64,000 nt of DNA, taken from Chimonanthus salicifolius. Its lineage: Eukaryota > Streptophyta > Magnoliopsida > Laurales > Calycanthaceae. The position numbers and the translations under genes are program-made. Location of the stretch: positions 36,256,631 to 36,320,630 of the forward strand of contig CM023539.1 in the NCBI GenBank assembly GCA_013350335.1, in the 5' to 3' direction. The notes under the pieces are model-generated. The model was given only the letters and a program-made list of their open reading frames with translations. It ran no database searches and had not been told where the DNA came from. This document shows positions 23,597 to 35,970 of this stretch, one piece after another (positions within the stretch are counted from its first letter, which is position 1; every line of letters starts with the position of its first letter).

Positions 23597-26500
23597 GCTT
23601 GTTTGTAGCTTGTGTGTGGCTAGTACTTTATCAAACGGATGTTTGGCTTGGAACAAAGTTGTAGGTTGATAATATATCTTCTTTCAACATTCATACTATT
23701 GAAGGTTGAATACTTTCTTAGCCTTCATCATCCTCTTGTCATATTGTCAGAGTCTCCCCAAAAGCAAATGGCAAACGTCCATAGTCACAACATAGCATCA
23801 TACATCATCAAAATACTTTCCAACAAAAAAAGTAATCAATCACATTTTATCTACAGTCACCTCATTTCTGCACTTGACTCATGAAATCTGATATGGTCTA
23901 GAGAGCTTTTTAGTTTTCTATTTGAAGCGATCAATCACTTCTTGTTCTACTGCATTATTGTAACTCCCACTATCTATGATGAGGTTACAAATCTTGCCTC
24001 CTATGGTGCATCTAATGCGGAAAATGTCCATTCACAACTAATCCTTTTTGAGTTCCTGCTTAGGAGCAACAAGAGTTCGTCTAATTATAAAAGATTCTCC
24101 AAAGTTATCATAGATTATTTCAACTTCTCCAAATGAGTCGGGCTCACTGTAATCTCTCTGACCCTCTACTTCCTTTTCTACCAAGTTAATGTTCGTCATA
24201 GGACATTCTATGGGGAGATGCCCTAACCCATTGCACTTTAAGCGTCTAACTTTGCCATTTCCTTTCAGATTTGCTGTAAATATGGAAGGCTTGTCTGACT
24301 GATTATGTGGTTGTCTAGGTATGAACCTATTGTGGTTATTAGCAACTCTGTTAGGTAAATTAGTTGTAGAAGAGTTAGAAGATCTAGTTACCAGTTTTCG
24401 CACCTTCTCAAACTGAACCTCTTTCTTGTATTCATTCTCCAAGTCTAAGAAGTCTAGTGGTACCATTGCTTCTAATATGGAAGATTGCAATCCATCTATA
24501 AACCTCTAGAGAGTCCGATATTCTTCCTCTAACAAGTTGTTAATGGAGACTAGGAGATGGAATTTTTCTGCATATTTTGCAACTGTTCTATCCCATTGCT
24601 TTAGTTTATGCAATTGATGAAACAACTCATGTGCATAGTTATTAGGGAGAAAAACTTTATGCAACATTTTCTTTAGTTTTTCCCAACATCAGATTTTTTT
24701 TTCCTACTCACAGTTTTGTTTATTAATCTTAACCTTTCGGTACCATGCTAAAGCACAACAATTCAATGTGATTGCTACAAGTCGTACCTTGTTTGGATCA
24801 GGTACAAACTTGTATTAAAGCATGTTCTCAACGATTTCCATCAAATCTATGAAATCATCACCATATATAGCTCCCCAAAATTATGGAATTTTTAACTTGA
24901 TTCTGAAGAGTATCAACGTCATCTTCGTGATGTGGTCTTTCTTTTTCTCTGTATTGCATACGATTCCTCTATCTATCTACGACCCTATGCCTCTGTTGTT
25001 TGTGGTTCTAGGAAAATGGATTCCTTTTTACATGATTCGAAGAATAGACAGACTCATCATCAGTAGGTACGTACCTTTCAATCTCATTACTAGATTTGGT
25101 TTTCTGGTTTCAAGATTTGTGTCTTCTTTCATCCTACATTGCCAAAGTTTATTCAAGCCCTTCATGAAGGTCGTCAATGAGTTGGCAATGATATGATCCT
25201 TCTCTTCTGGTGTCTTTGGTAAACCCTCCAGGTTGTCTTTTGTCCTTTCTCTAACCACCGGTATAAGGAATGAACGTCGGTAGACGAGCTCCTAAGATCT
25301 CTTACCAAAGCAGTAACCATGTTTCCTTGCTAAGAAACTAACAGCACTCCAAAAATAGAAAGTGCTGAAAAGTAGGAGATTTTGAAAATAACATGTTACT
25401 AAATTTAGAACTTTGAGTTCATCAATTCTAGATAATTATATACTTTCTGAAAATAAAAACTTCTAAAAATAACAACTTTCCAAAAATAAACTTTCTAAAC
25501 TTAGAGAGCTTCTCGGTTAATTAGACTGTGTCCGAAACACAAGCTTCTAAATTTAGCAAATGTTCCCAAAGTAGCAGGCGTTGGAGGATCTATCACCAAT
25601 TGATGAAGACCTAGGGTCGTAAGCAGGATAAAAGTTTTAGATCTTCATTCTACAATTGCGATCTAGGATTTCAAAGCTTAGAAACCCCTAAAATCAACTT
25701 TCCCTCCTACTCGTGGGAGGAGAAAACCCTAAGCTGGGTTGGATCACCAAATCTAAGTTCCACTCGATGAAAAATTAAGTATGTCTCTAATCTCACTAGG
25801 CCAATTGACACCATGCAAATGAACACTAATGAAATTGTAATTCAATTGGATATAAATTGAGTGGATAATTCAAATCACAATCGTATGGCCGAATGTATTC
25901 TTAATGAAAGTATAAAATGCATACAAATTCAGGACACAACTTCAAATCATAAATTGGAAATAAATTCACATTCAAACTTAGAACCCATAAGAACCTTAAC
26001 GTACCCCAAACTTTGGATTGAACTTTAAGCCTTGCTTGGAAGAAATTTTATTCTCAAATTCGATTATTGTGTCTTGGACAATGGCCAATCCATGTATTTA
26101 AACTAAAATTTGCAACAAAAATGGAGGAAGAAAAATAATAATAAATACAATGCCAATCCACATTGAATTCACACACCTAGAATATGCTAGGGTTATTCAC
26201 TCTACGTAATTTCCAAATCGTCCTCAAAGTGATATGTGGAATTAGCGAAAAAGAAAATAAGAAAATAAAAGAGAATTCCCAATTGTCCTGGGCGAATTTT
26301 GGGTATCCATCCTTGAGGGCATACATTCTTAGCCATTGAATTGTGATCAGGATTTTATTGATGTTGAACACACGTGATTGAAGTGAGTGTAGGACACTTG
26401 ATAAAAGTCTAGCCAAGTTGACTCCAAAACCGGGGTGTTTGGAAGTGGGTATGAATTGTGGAGCCCATTTGAGGTATCAAACGAACTCTGATTTCATTGA

Positions 26501-26700
26501 AATTTGGCTTGTTGGAAAGATCATTCAAGTGCTTCCCAATAAGTACAAGAACACTCAAATCCAAGTTTCGTACCTTGAGTTATAATTGTTTTAGCTGAGG
26601 TGCACAAAGCTGCCAAATTGTGGGCAAAGCGGATCGACCCACCATGGCTGAGGCCAAGGTAAGTTGACTGACCTTAGAAGATTAGTCAACTGATCTCCAT
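23597..26700 (-). repeat. Ty3/gypsy relic, copy 2 (pairs with 143-3146)
   Basis: Near-collinear with 143-3146. This copy retains about 190 bp (around 23840-24030) missing from copy 1. A primer-binding-like TGGTGATAGATC (minus, 25587-25598) sits two bases from the LTR-like start TGATGAAG at 25601. The flanks differ from those of copy 1, so these look like separate insertions or fragments of one family. Confidence 0.7.
23690..25258 (-). pseudogene. Ty3/gypsy gag-protease remnant, copy 2
   Basis: Begins MVRERTKDNLEGL (25258) and is broken by stops. It regains an open stretch at 24490-24038 with the gag linker (KKEVQFEKVRKLVTRSSN) and the knuckle KCNGLGHLPIECP, which again lacks the first cysteine. 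Downstream, VVTMDVCHLLLGR marks the end of the protease. Because the missing cysteine is shared with copy 1, the defect either predates both copies or is a family trait. Confidence 0.72.
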
Positions 26701-27519
26701 CGACTTTGTCGACGTGTTGACCCATTTGATTGTGTTTTCCCCGATACATTGACCACCTCGATGTATTCTTCTGATAACTTATACATCGGATTTGGATATT
26801 AGTTCTTCCCGACACATCGATCCAGTCAATGCATCATTTGGAAATATTCAACTTTGCTGACACATTGATCAGGTCGATGTATCGTCTGAGTGGAATTTAG
26901 TCCTAATTGGTATTTTCATTATTTGGACAAAAATCTTATACTTTATTCTTATGATAAATAAATTACATAAAATGAGGATGTAAAATTCCAAGTCCTTACA
27001 TCGACAGGTCGAACCTTTTGACATTTCCCGTTTTTCAACAGTGCTCGATTTAGCACAGTACCGACATGTCTGTGACACCGATCAGTCTATTCACCGATAT
27101 GTCGACTACACCGACAGGTTCAAATTACAGAGCAATCATCCTTGATTTTTGCAACTTGATGAAATCCTATTCTAAGCACTACATACATAGATTCCAATGT
27201 ATAAATATGCCAAACATAATTCATCAAATCATGCACACAATCAAAATTCTCATTCCAAGACACATAAAGTTCAAACTACTTTGAATGAAATGTATGACTT
27301 TCCAAGTAGAATATATACTATAGCCAGGAAGAGTACATTATAGACTTGCGGTTAGCCAATCTCTCTCTCCTCATGTCACAGCACTTCTCTGCTATGTGAA
27401 TTCACATGGTCTCTTGTGAGTCTATTTGTAGTGGTCTAAGTTATGGAAGTGAATCCTAAACCAAAACAAAATATGAATGGTGGTCTATCTCCTAGGTACA
27501 AAGATTGTGCCATTTGGTG
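26701..27519. other. Retrotransposon-like sequence, not assigned
   Basis: Contains recurring cgatgtatcg and ccgacaggtcgaa phrases (26700-27120), similar in style to the copia LTR at 32200-32640, and AT-rich spacer. No gene or element end could be set. Confidence 0.35.
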
Positions 27520-30500
27520 TTGCGTATACACCCCTATGATCGTACCTCTGATGACCAACCTTGCGATCCTCCAACTCTTTTAAGACATGATTCAGCTGTT
27601 TTAACAAAGAGTCTTACCCTGTCTCCACCTTCCTTAGATTTCTTTTAAGGTTAGGTGTTGGTGGGTGTCTTTTAAGCATAGATTTTACTGGTTCGTGCCT
27701 TTGTGCTTGCCTTTCCAAGTATCTCTTCCAATGATAGTAATTTCTTTAGAAATGTCAAACCTTATGACAAAAAAACTACTTCCCCGTTGAAGGGTGAGAG
27801 ATACTTGTTTTTCTCAAAACTCCCTGATTTATAGGTTCTTTGGTGGCTGAGGCACCAAGACCAGACCTATCACCATATTGTTTACCTATCCCTAGGAGTT
27901 TTTTAAGTCTTTCTTCTCCATGGGTAAACTTATGTTGGAATTTTTTTTTATGAATTCTTAACTCTTTTAATTCCAAAGAAAGTTCTCTAACGTCTTCTTT
28001 AAGAAGATTCATATGGTGCCATAGATTTTCGACATCCTTAAAGTGAATAATTATTTTTTCTTGAAGTATTTTATCATTCTCTTTAAGCTTAATGTTTTCA
28101 ACATTTGAGAGTTCCAGCTTAGAGCTAAGAAGAGATTTTTTATTTTTCAAATTTTCCATTTGATTAGAGAGGTTAAGTGTTGAGCACTGAAAATGACTAT
28201 TTTACCCTTTAATTTTGGATTAGTTAGCCTTTGATTTGTATATATTGGATGTGCTTAATGGAGTTTTCGAGTTTTACAGTGTATTTGTGAGAATACAAGA
28301 AAAATGAATTAAAATGCAAAAAAGTGAGCCATAGTTCTATTTTTGGAAATTTTTTAATTTTTACCACCTAATTTGATTTGGAATTATTGTAAATTATTAT
28401 AATTCAGATCCGGATATGAGAGTTTTAATTATAATAATAATTTTTATACTGTGTTAAATTGTAAATGTGGTGGAAATTTATAAATACACAAATGGACCCA
28501 CTGTTCGAGTCTAAAGCCTATAAGCCAAAGTCCACCAATATTCCAAGCTAGATAAAAGTCCAAGTATGAGATCCAAGTCCAGAAGACCAAGTGGGACCAG
28601 TGAATTTGGTTTGAAGGATTGTGGAAGCAAGAATGAGAGGAAAAAAATGGGATTTGGATTGACTAGAGAGAATTTTGGAAGGAAGAATATTTTGACATAG
28701 TTTCAGTATTTTGGCCATAACTTTTTGCTCTGATATCCGATTGCATTCATTCTTGTTGTTTTGGAAAGAAGACTTCAAGTGATACAACTTTATAGTTTGT
28801 GAAATTTCGTGATTCAGAACTTAATAAGATCAAAATTGAGCTGTAAGATGGTGCATGTGTAGAAAAACGGAATTACACCCTACTTTCCAAATTAATCCAA
28901 AATCCCTAAAATCATGGGGCCTTATCTACAAAATTCGACCATGACTTGGAAAAGACAATAAATTTGTATAAATAAAAGATAGAGAATTTTAGAGAAAGTT
29001 TCGAAGAGAGAATTATGGAGGAATGCTCGCCAAGCCTTTCCTAATCCGATTTCTTTTGAGCACTATAAATAAAGGGGTTCAGACATTATAAATTTTGAAT
29101 CTGAGTAAGGATTGAAGGAGCACTGAAGATTGGAGGCTGAAGAGAATAGAGAAGAAATGAATTTTCGAATTTAATTTGTAAGTTCTTGTGTTTTTTGTCT
29201 TTGATGCAATACTCCAAAAGCAGTATAATTCCATATTCCGATTTATTTGAATAAAATTCACGGTAGTTTACTTTAGATGTATGGTTTTCCAATTATTAAA
29301 TATCGTGTAATGACAGTTTGAATTTTTATTTTATTTCTCTTATAAATGTTATGTTAGAAATTATTTTGAGAATTTTTAAGGAAAAGCAGAACCCCTTTTA
29401 AGATCGGTGAAACTTGATCTTCCAAGTCTAAGGTTCTTTTTAAGAACAACTTCTTTTAGATTTGGAAAGGCAAGTATAAATTGCTGCCCAAGCCTAAGGC
29501 TTGAATTGAGAAATTCTTATTTAATGAAAGCTATAATATTTTTAATTAGAGTTTTGATAAAAGGCAAATTTGAACATGTATTTGATAATTCTTGAAGATT
29601 TCATAATCCAGGCCATGATTTTATCATCAAATGGGATGAAATGCCTCTATAAATAGTTGTCTCAATTCCATTGTACATTATGTGAATATTTTATTATTTT
29701 TATTAAATTTTTATTCTTTTCTTATTCTCTCAAATTCTTTTGAATTAGGTTGAGATTGATTTGATTGCGTTTTAATTTTGTTCTCTTAAACTGGTATGGC
29801 ATTATTTATAAAATCTAGATCTATACCATTACTTTAATTGAATTGGATTAATTGGTTAAATTTTATATTTAGATGATGATACTCTAATTTTTAGATTAGT
29901 TTCTTAAAACTGGAATGCAACTAATTTGAAGTCATATTTGTAAAAATTAGAATTTGATTTTCATATTTAGATTATTTCTAAAGATCTATATATAATTTTT
30001 TATATCACAATATTTCAATTTCATATATTTTGTTTTTGCATATATTTTGTTGTTTCCTTGTGGGATTGACCTCGCACTCTTAACACAATCCTATTTAATG
30101 GTTCGTGCACTTGCGAGTTATAAATTTAAAATTTACACAACACAAAGGTTTTCATTTTTAACCTTGTTTAGTTTTTAGGTCAGCCTCTCACTCTTATGGA
30201 ACATGGCACTGTAGGAGGCTTGAAGATTTTCATCATCTTCAGTCTCATCCTCGGTTATAATTGTAGGGTTTTCTTGATCACACATGATCAAGGCTATGAG
30301 ACCTTTTGATATATCAATTTTCCTTTCGGTCTCTTTGTCGGAATCACTCTCTAATTCCGAGATGTACACATGGGTCATACCCGTATTCATAGCTTTCTGA
30401 ATTTTTTTCGAGGGACATTCATTCATGAAGTGTCATCTCCCCCACAATTAAAACAGGTCTGCTCCTTGGCAACCTCTCTCTCCTTCACTTTTCCTCTGAA

Positions 30501-31304
30501 TTCTTCTGGCCTATTAGGGTATTTTTTATTCGTTACACCCTTACCCATTCTTCTCAAGTTGTTTCTTTTTACAAATTTTTTGTAAAACCTTTTGACAAAC
30601 ATTACCATTTCATCACTTGAGAAGTTATCTTTCGAAACATCACTTTTTTCATTTGTTTTCTTCTGTTTTAAGGAAGATTTGTAATGAACCAATCAAATCA
30701 TCAGTATTCATTAAGGACACATCTTTGTTGTCCTCCATAGCCACAACCTTGGATTTGAATCTTTTAGCAAGATTCCAGATAATTTTTGCACATACCTTGT
30801 CCTCTGGTATCCCTTCACCTAGAGCGAACATTTGATTCACAATGTCGCTTATCTTGGAATAAAAATCCAGGATGATTTCATCCTCCCTCATTTTAAGAGT
30901 ATGAAACTGTTTTGGAGGATCTAAAGTTTGGACCTCTTAACTACTGAGGTGTCTTCATGAGTTCTTTCAAGAACCTCTCATGCCTCTTTTACAGTTTTAC
31001 ATGTCATAATTGGCCTGTACTCACTATCAAATACCGCATAGTTAAGTGCATTCATGGCTTTGCCATCAGCTGTCTGAGCAGCTTTTTCAGCAGGGGTCCA
31101 AAACGCATAGGGTTTGGGCGTCACAAGCATGGTTGAGGTGGTTGTTGTTGTCTTCTCTTCCGTGGGTTCCTTCCTTCTAGTCTTTACAATATCTTATACC
31201 GGTGAATCTATAAATACAAAGAAGATTCTCATTTTGGCCTTCCATGAAGCATAGTTTGTTCCATCTAGGTAAGGGAGTTTGGATATTGCGTGATTGTCTT
31301 CCAT
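27520..31304 (-). pseudogene. Copia gag relic split by a solo LTR
   Basis: Starts MEDNHAISKLPYLDGTNY at 31304, as expected for the N-terminus of Ty1/copia gag of Tork/SIRE type. It continues with the gag core KISDIVNQMFALGEGI and LMNTDDLIGSLQIF (30891-30649), then a knuckle CFNCGGDDTSHFMNECP across a frameshift near 30425. The C-terminal third (28159-27776) has the lineage signature GEERLKKLLG followed by a SGLG motif. Stops are present near 31190 and 30915 and at the end of the first part. A 1965-bp LTR (28178-30142) separates the two halves, which otherwise read on from one another. No protease, integrase or reverse transcriptase follows. Confidence 0.75.
28178..30142 (+). mobile_element. 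Solo LTR, 2-kb family, copy 2, inside copia gag
   Basis: Runs from TGTTGAGCACTG to ATTTACACAACA, with TG..CA ends, a TATA box ctataaataaagg at about 29063, and the cgtgcacttgcgagtt signature before its 3' end. Flanking 5-mers ttaag and caaag match only at the last three bases. It shares long stretches with 61624-63702, for example ttcacggtagttta-like and agatgtatg. No open frame is convincing. Confidence 0.75.
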
Positions 31305-31371
31305 GGTGTTCTAGCTAGGATCAACTCGGATGGTTAAATCCTTATAACGCGCACTAGGCTCGAATACCAAT

Positions 31372-32952
31372 TGAAAGTTCCCTTTACGAGCTAAAACACA
31401 ATTGACCTTAGAGGAGGAGGAGGAGGAGGAGGAAGGGGAAGGAGGGGGGGTGAATAGGTCAATCTAAAATCGTTGGTCATTTTAAAATATTACTTGATTG
31501 ATTAGTGCAGCGAATACCACAATCAAGTGAGTGTGTGTTAGTAAAAGTGATTAAACAATCAACACAATAAAATCTCTCTAACACCATACGCACAAGAACA
31601 CAAGATATATAGTGGTTCGGTTCGCCAACCTACATCCACTGTTAAGGCTCGCTCAACCTTGAGCTATCTCCAAATTAATTAAGTGAGACTTACACCCTCA
31701 CAATTATAGTAGGAATTCGACTTCACTCAATTGACTGGGAATTCCAACCACCACTGTGGCAGAGACGACGCTCTAGAGTTTTTTATAATGGTTCCAGAAC
31801 CAATTCTCCTTATTCCACGTTCGGGACAAAGCTTTTAAAATCAAAATTAAAACCAAGAAGCACTTTCTTTTAAAGCTCTTTTCTCATTGATGTGTGGTTC
31901 TTGAAGATCCACCCAATATGTGCCGACGCTCATCCTTATAGCTGTTGTAAAGCAATCACAATCTCAGGGTTACAAAGAAATTGGTTTCACTAAAGCTTTC
32001 CTAGTTTATGTCTTTTCTTTCCTCCTCTCTTTCTCACTTTCAAGCTCAATCAATAAATTAGTTGTTTATGATTCCCAGCACAAGAGTGTTGATTGTTCTT
32101 TAGAGTGTATGACTCTTCTCAGTTCTAGGAAGATAATAAAACGATCACACAACACTTATATTAATAGAGGACTTTTCATAGTTTTTCAATCTGTCCAGTA
32201 CTGATAGGACGGTGGCACCGATAGGTCGACGGTCATGGCACCGAGAGGTCAATCCATACAAGAGGCACGTACTGGGACAACACCATGCTGACAAAGTTTC
32301 AAGTCTAGAAACTAGTCTTACCTAGACCGGCCTGCTACCCTTTACCGAGAGGTCAGTCCTGGTACTCTCGATCAGTGTTGAAATACCAAGATGTTTGTTT
32401 CCTTGAGAGTCCATCTAAGTTCTAAGTTCCAGAACTTATAAGTAATCATCACAAGTCGTTGACTACAATTAGTCGTTTTAACCTTTCACCGAGGGGTCGG
32501 TGCATACGAGACTCTCGATCAGAGGTATACCCAGAATGTCAGTTCTACGTTCCAGAAGCTTTGTCAATATGGCCGACTAGTTTTTCAACCACGATGGGTC
32601 GATCATGTCTTCACCGAGGGATCGGTGAGAACGATTGGTCGAGCTGACAGTGAACTTAATTCATATTTCTATGTTCACTTCCAGTTCACTGTCCAACTTC
32701 CTCTCTTATGCTTCTTTATGGATTTACCGTTTGTTCAACTAAGCTTAGAGATAGTCCTCCTAAGGTGTGGGTACCACCAAAAGTCATATATGATCAAATA
32801 CTTCTTGTGATTGCCATATACGATGAGCTTCAATCCGGTAGAGCATACTCTTCACTTTTGATCATCTTGAGTTCTTCAAGTTTCTTAGCAAGTGTTTCTT
32901 CCCGCCTCATAGAATTGACAAACGTATGGACTTGCCAAGCCGGGGCACTAAC
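31372..32952 (-). repeat. Copia LTR (5' LTR of the gag relic)
   Basis: Minus strand begins TGTTAGTGCCCCGGCTTGG (32952) and ends GGAACTTTCA (31372). It is followed at once by a primer-site-like TTGGTATTCGAGCC at about 31355-31371. It contains a purine tract (31413-31452) and caccgagaggtcgg-like repeats (32200-32640). It abuts segment B exactly at 32953, so this element probably removed or covers the left edge of the duplication. No matching left LTR was found. Confidence 0.7.
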
Positions 32953-33439
32953 ACAATATATATCAATGTAGTGACAAATATTTGACTCATATAATGAGAC
33001 TTGATACGTATCGACCAACCTTAAATCAAATATGTATTAATATAATATATTACAACGACCTTAAAGTTAAACTCATGTTTTAGGTTCTATTTTAACCTAA
33101 CAATGTATTCTAAGTGGTTAAGAAGTCCACTTCAATTGTCCATATTCATCACTAAGTTCTGATAGAATTTATTGAAACTTCTAAAATAAGAAGCTAAATA
33201 ATTCAATCTAACCAAATCAATGGCTATATCAATCAAGTATAACAAAAATATTGGACAAATGCTTTATTTATATTTCTAATTAATCCATCCAACGTAACAT
33301 AACTAGACTATGGCTCCACTAGATGAATTGAACTATATTATTTTTGTACAGTCAATTATACAAGATCATGCTCATAAGTAATATCCGTTGGGTCTTAGAT
33401 AACTTCTCCAATCAAATCAAGTTAGAATACATGTAGCCT

Positions 33440-33530
33440 AGGGTTCAAAAAATGTCTGATATCAGATATTGGTCGAGAGATCTCAGATATTGGTCGATAT
33501 CTCGGCCGAATTTATTCTCTCTCCTCTTAT
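33440..33530. mobile_element. Fragment of the TATCGGCCGATA MITE family
   Basis: About 90 bp absent from the matching place in copy A (11656). It starts ctagggttcaaaaaatg and contains ttggtcgatatctcggccga. The hAT-like left end is visible, but the right end and target duplication are not. Confidence 0.45.
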
Positions 33531-34260
33531 TGCCCCTCTACTTATTACGTGATTGTTGGATGCATATTTTTTAAAAGAGTTATTTTCCTTCTAAAATGTG
33601 TAAATTTCTTGTTTTCTATTTCTTTAATCTTTTAATACTTACGTATAAAAACTATTCAAAAAATTTCACACTGAACCATTGTATTATTGAATGCACCCTT
33701 AATGCTGGTTGAACCAAATTACAACCTGCTAGCCAGTAGCAAGCTCATTCATGCATTATGCTAGCTGAATCAGATTCATTGGGCACAGGCCCAATCTCTG
33801 GCCTAATAAAACGGGCCTAAAATTTAATGGCTATGGATCTTTAGCTCCAATAGGCCCATATTGAAGAAGCCACTTTATCCATTGAATAAATATTTTTCAT
33901 TAACTTGTTTAATGATTGAGCCATTTTTATCTAATATGATGGGTCTATTGTAAAGATTTTCAATTGAATATGGATCTATATAAAATCACCTCGGTTCAAT
34001 TATAAAGATTATATTCTTTTAAGTTCTCCAAATTTACACGACTTTAAAATATTTCTTAATAACTAAACATTTGCATCCTATTTTGGACAGAACTCTACTC
34101 CATGGATCTTTTCATCTATCAACATGGTGATAAAAAATAGTGCCAATCCAATTTTAGAATCCATGCCTGTTAGGGTCGCCAAATGTTTAATTATTTTTAA
34201 TCTAAACAATTTGACTTACATGACACCCAACTTTCACTCCATTCGCTGGTCTATTAAAAG

Positions 34261-34685
34261 CAAAGGAAAAAATCTCGGTCAATACATATGTTTTAGCATG
34301 AGATATCTCGGCCAATACAATGAGTATCGGCCGTACCATAGGCATATCGGCCGATATGGCTGAGTTATCACAGATATATGTCAGCCGACATTCGATTTCG
34401 ATTTTTTCTTTAAAAAAATGAAATATCGGCCAGGTCCAAGTCTCTAACTCGGCCAATATTCACCCATATCAGGCCAATATCGCCGATATTTTCAATTTCA
34501 ATTTTTTTTTTCTTTTAAAATTGGGTCTCCTATATATATTTTTTTAACTCAGAAAAATTAAAATATAAAAATACCAATATTTTCCCAAAAAAAAAAAGGA
34601 GGAGAGAGAGAGAGAGATATCTTGACCAAAATTCGATATGGCTGATATCGGCGGAGATCTCGAACATCCGAGATTTTAATCCCTG
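34261..34685. mobile_element. hAT MITE with TATCGGCCGATA repeats
   Basis: 425 bp. Left end CAAAGGAAAAAATCTCGG; right end, complemented, CAGGGATTAAAATCTCGG (13 of 18 identical). Perfect 8-bp target duplication attaaaag at 34253-34260 and 34686-34693. The interior carries palindromes such as atatcggccgatat, a T-rich middle and a GA run. Confidence 0.88.
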
Positions 34686-35192
34686 ATTAAAAGAGCTTTC
34701 CATGAATACGGACCCTTGTGAAAATCATGTGATTTTATCTTAAAAGCCATGTTTTTATGATCTCATAATTTTAAAAAAATTAAATTATTTTTTGAATCTA
34801 TAATATCCTTTTAAGTATTTCTTTCTGAAGTCATAGGAGTAGCTATTATTTACACTCTTCATAAGACTCACTTTGGCCCAATATTGCTATGCATATGAAT
34901 TTGAATGCAGCCATGTTATTATTCAAATGATTACTGTTGCTTGAATTTAAGAAAAAAAAGGGTCCCAACAATTCCCTTTTTCTAAATTGACGTGTAGACT
35001 TTAACTGTTTCTAATCTCATCCAATCAAATGCAAGAGTTGAAAAAATTGGTCAGCAGTCCAAATTTTCTATTTCTTTTAATCTTTTTAATACTTATGTTA
35101 AATACTATTCACAAATTTTCACACTGAAGCATTGCATTATTCAATGCACCCATTATCTTGGTTGGACCAAGTTACAACCTGCTAGCCAGTAG

Positions 35193-35550
35193 TAGGGTTG
35201 AAATTGGACCGAGTAGGGTCGGTGTTTTAAAAATCCAATCCGACCCGAGCTACTAATATATGGAACTCGACCCGACCCGAACTTTTGACCCGGACGTCTT
35301 GACCCGACTCCACCCTAATTATAACACGACTCATCCCGAAACCCGACCCGACCCTCATTTTGAACCTACTTTAGTCTAGTTTTTACCGGGTCGGGTTAGG
35401 TTAACTTAAAATTTTCTCAACCCAGCCCGACCCAAATTCAATGCGGGTTTTTGACTTTTCAACCCGACCTGACCCACTGACCCGACCCGCATGATTTTCG
35501 GGTCGGATCATGCTGGTTCGGGCCAAAACCCGACCTGAGTTTCACCCCTA
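35193..35550. mobile_element. hAT MITE of the GACCCGACC family
   Basis: 358 bp from TAGGGTTGAAATTGG to GAGTTTCACCCCTA, with inverted ends and a perfect 8-bp target duplication gccagtag (35185-35192, 35551-35558). Unit 1 of the tandem duplication (about 33731) and segment A (about 11912) both show the unfilled site, so the insertion is younger than both duplications. The interior is rich in gacccgacccga. Confidence 0.9.
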
Positions 35551-35823
35551 GCCAGTAGCAAGCTCATTCATGCATTATGCTAGCTGCATCAGATTCATTG
35601 GGAACAAGCCCAAGCCCAAGCTCTGGCCTAATAAAGCGGGCCAAAAATTTAATGGGTATGGACCTTTAGCTCCAATAGGCCCATATTGAAAAAGCCACTT
35701 TATCATTTTTATCTAATGGGTCTATTGTAAAGATTTTCAATTGAATATGGATCTATACAAAATCACATTGGTCCAATTATAGAGGTTATATTCTTTTAAG
35801 CTCTCCAAATTTACACGACTTTA

Positions 35824-35970
35824 ATTTTTTTTTTTTTTTTTTGAATTTACGTGTGCAAAACAACGGAATATCTAGCGTAAAACCCCCACGGGTGAGCCCA
35901 CTGTCCCTAAGACACACCAAGTTAGGCCATGGATGCGCGAACTCTCAACCTCCCGTTTCTTGAAGTGGGA
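35824..35970 (-). mobile_element. SINE-like interspersed repeat, copy in segment B unit 2
   Basis: Matches 12185-12315, with a longer A-run on the minus strand (T-run 35824-35842). It is missing from the equivalent place in unit 1 (about 34045), where the surrounding sequence continues. Confidence 0.45.
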
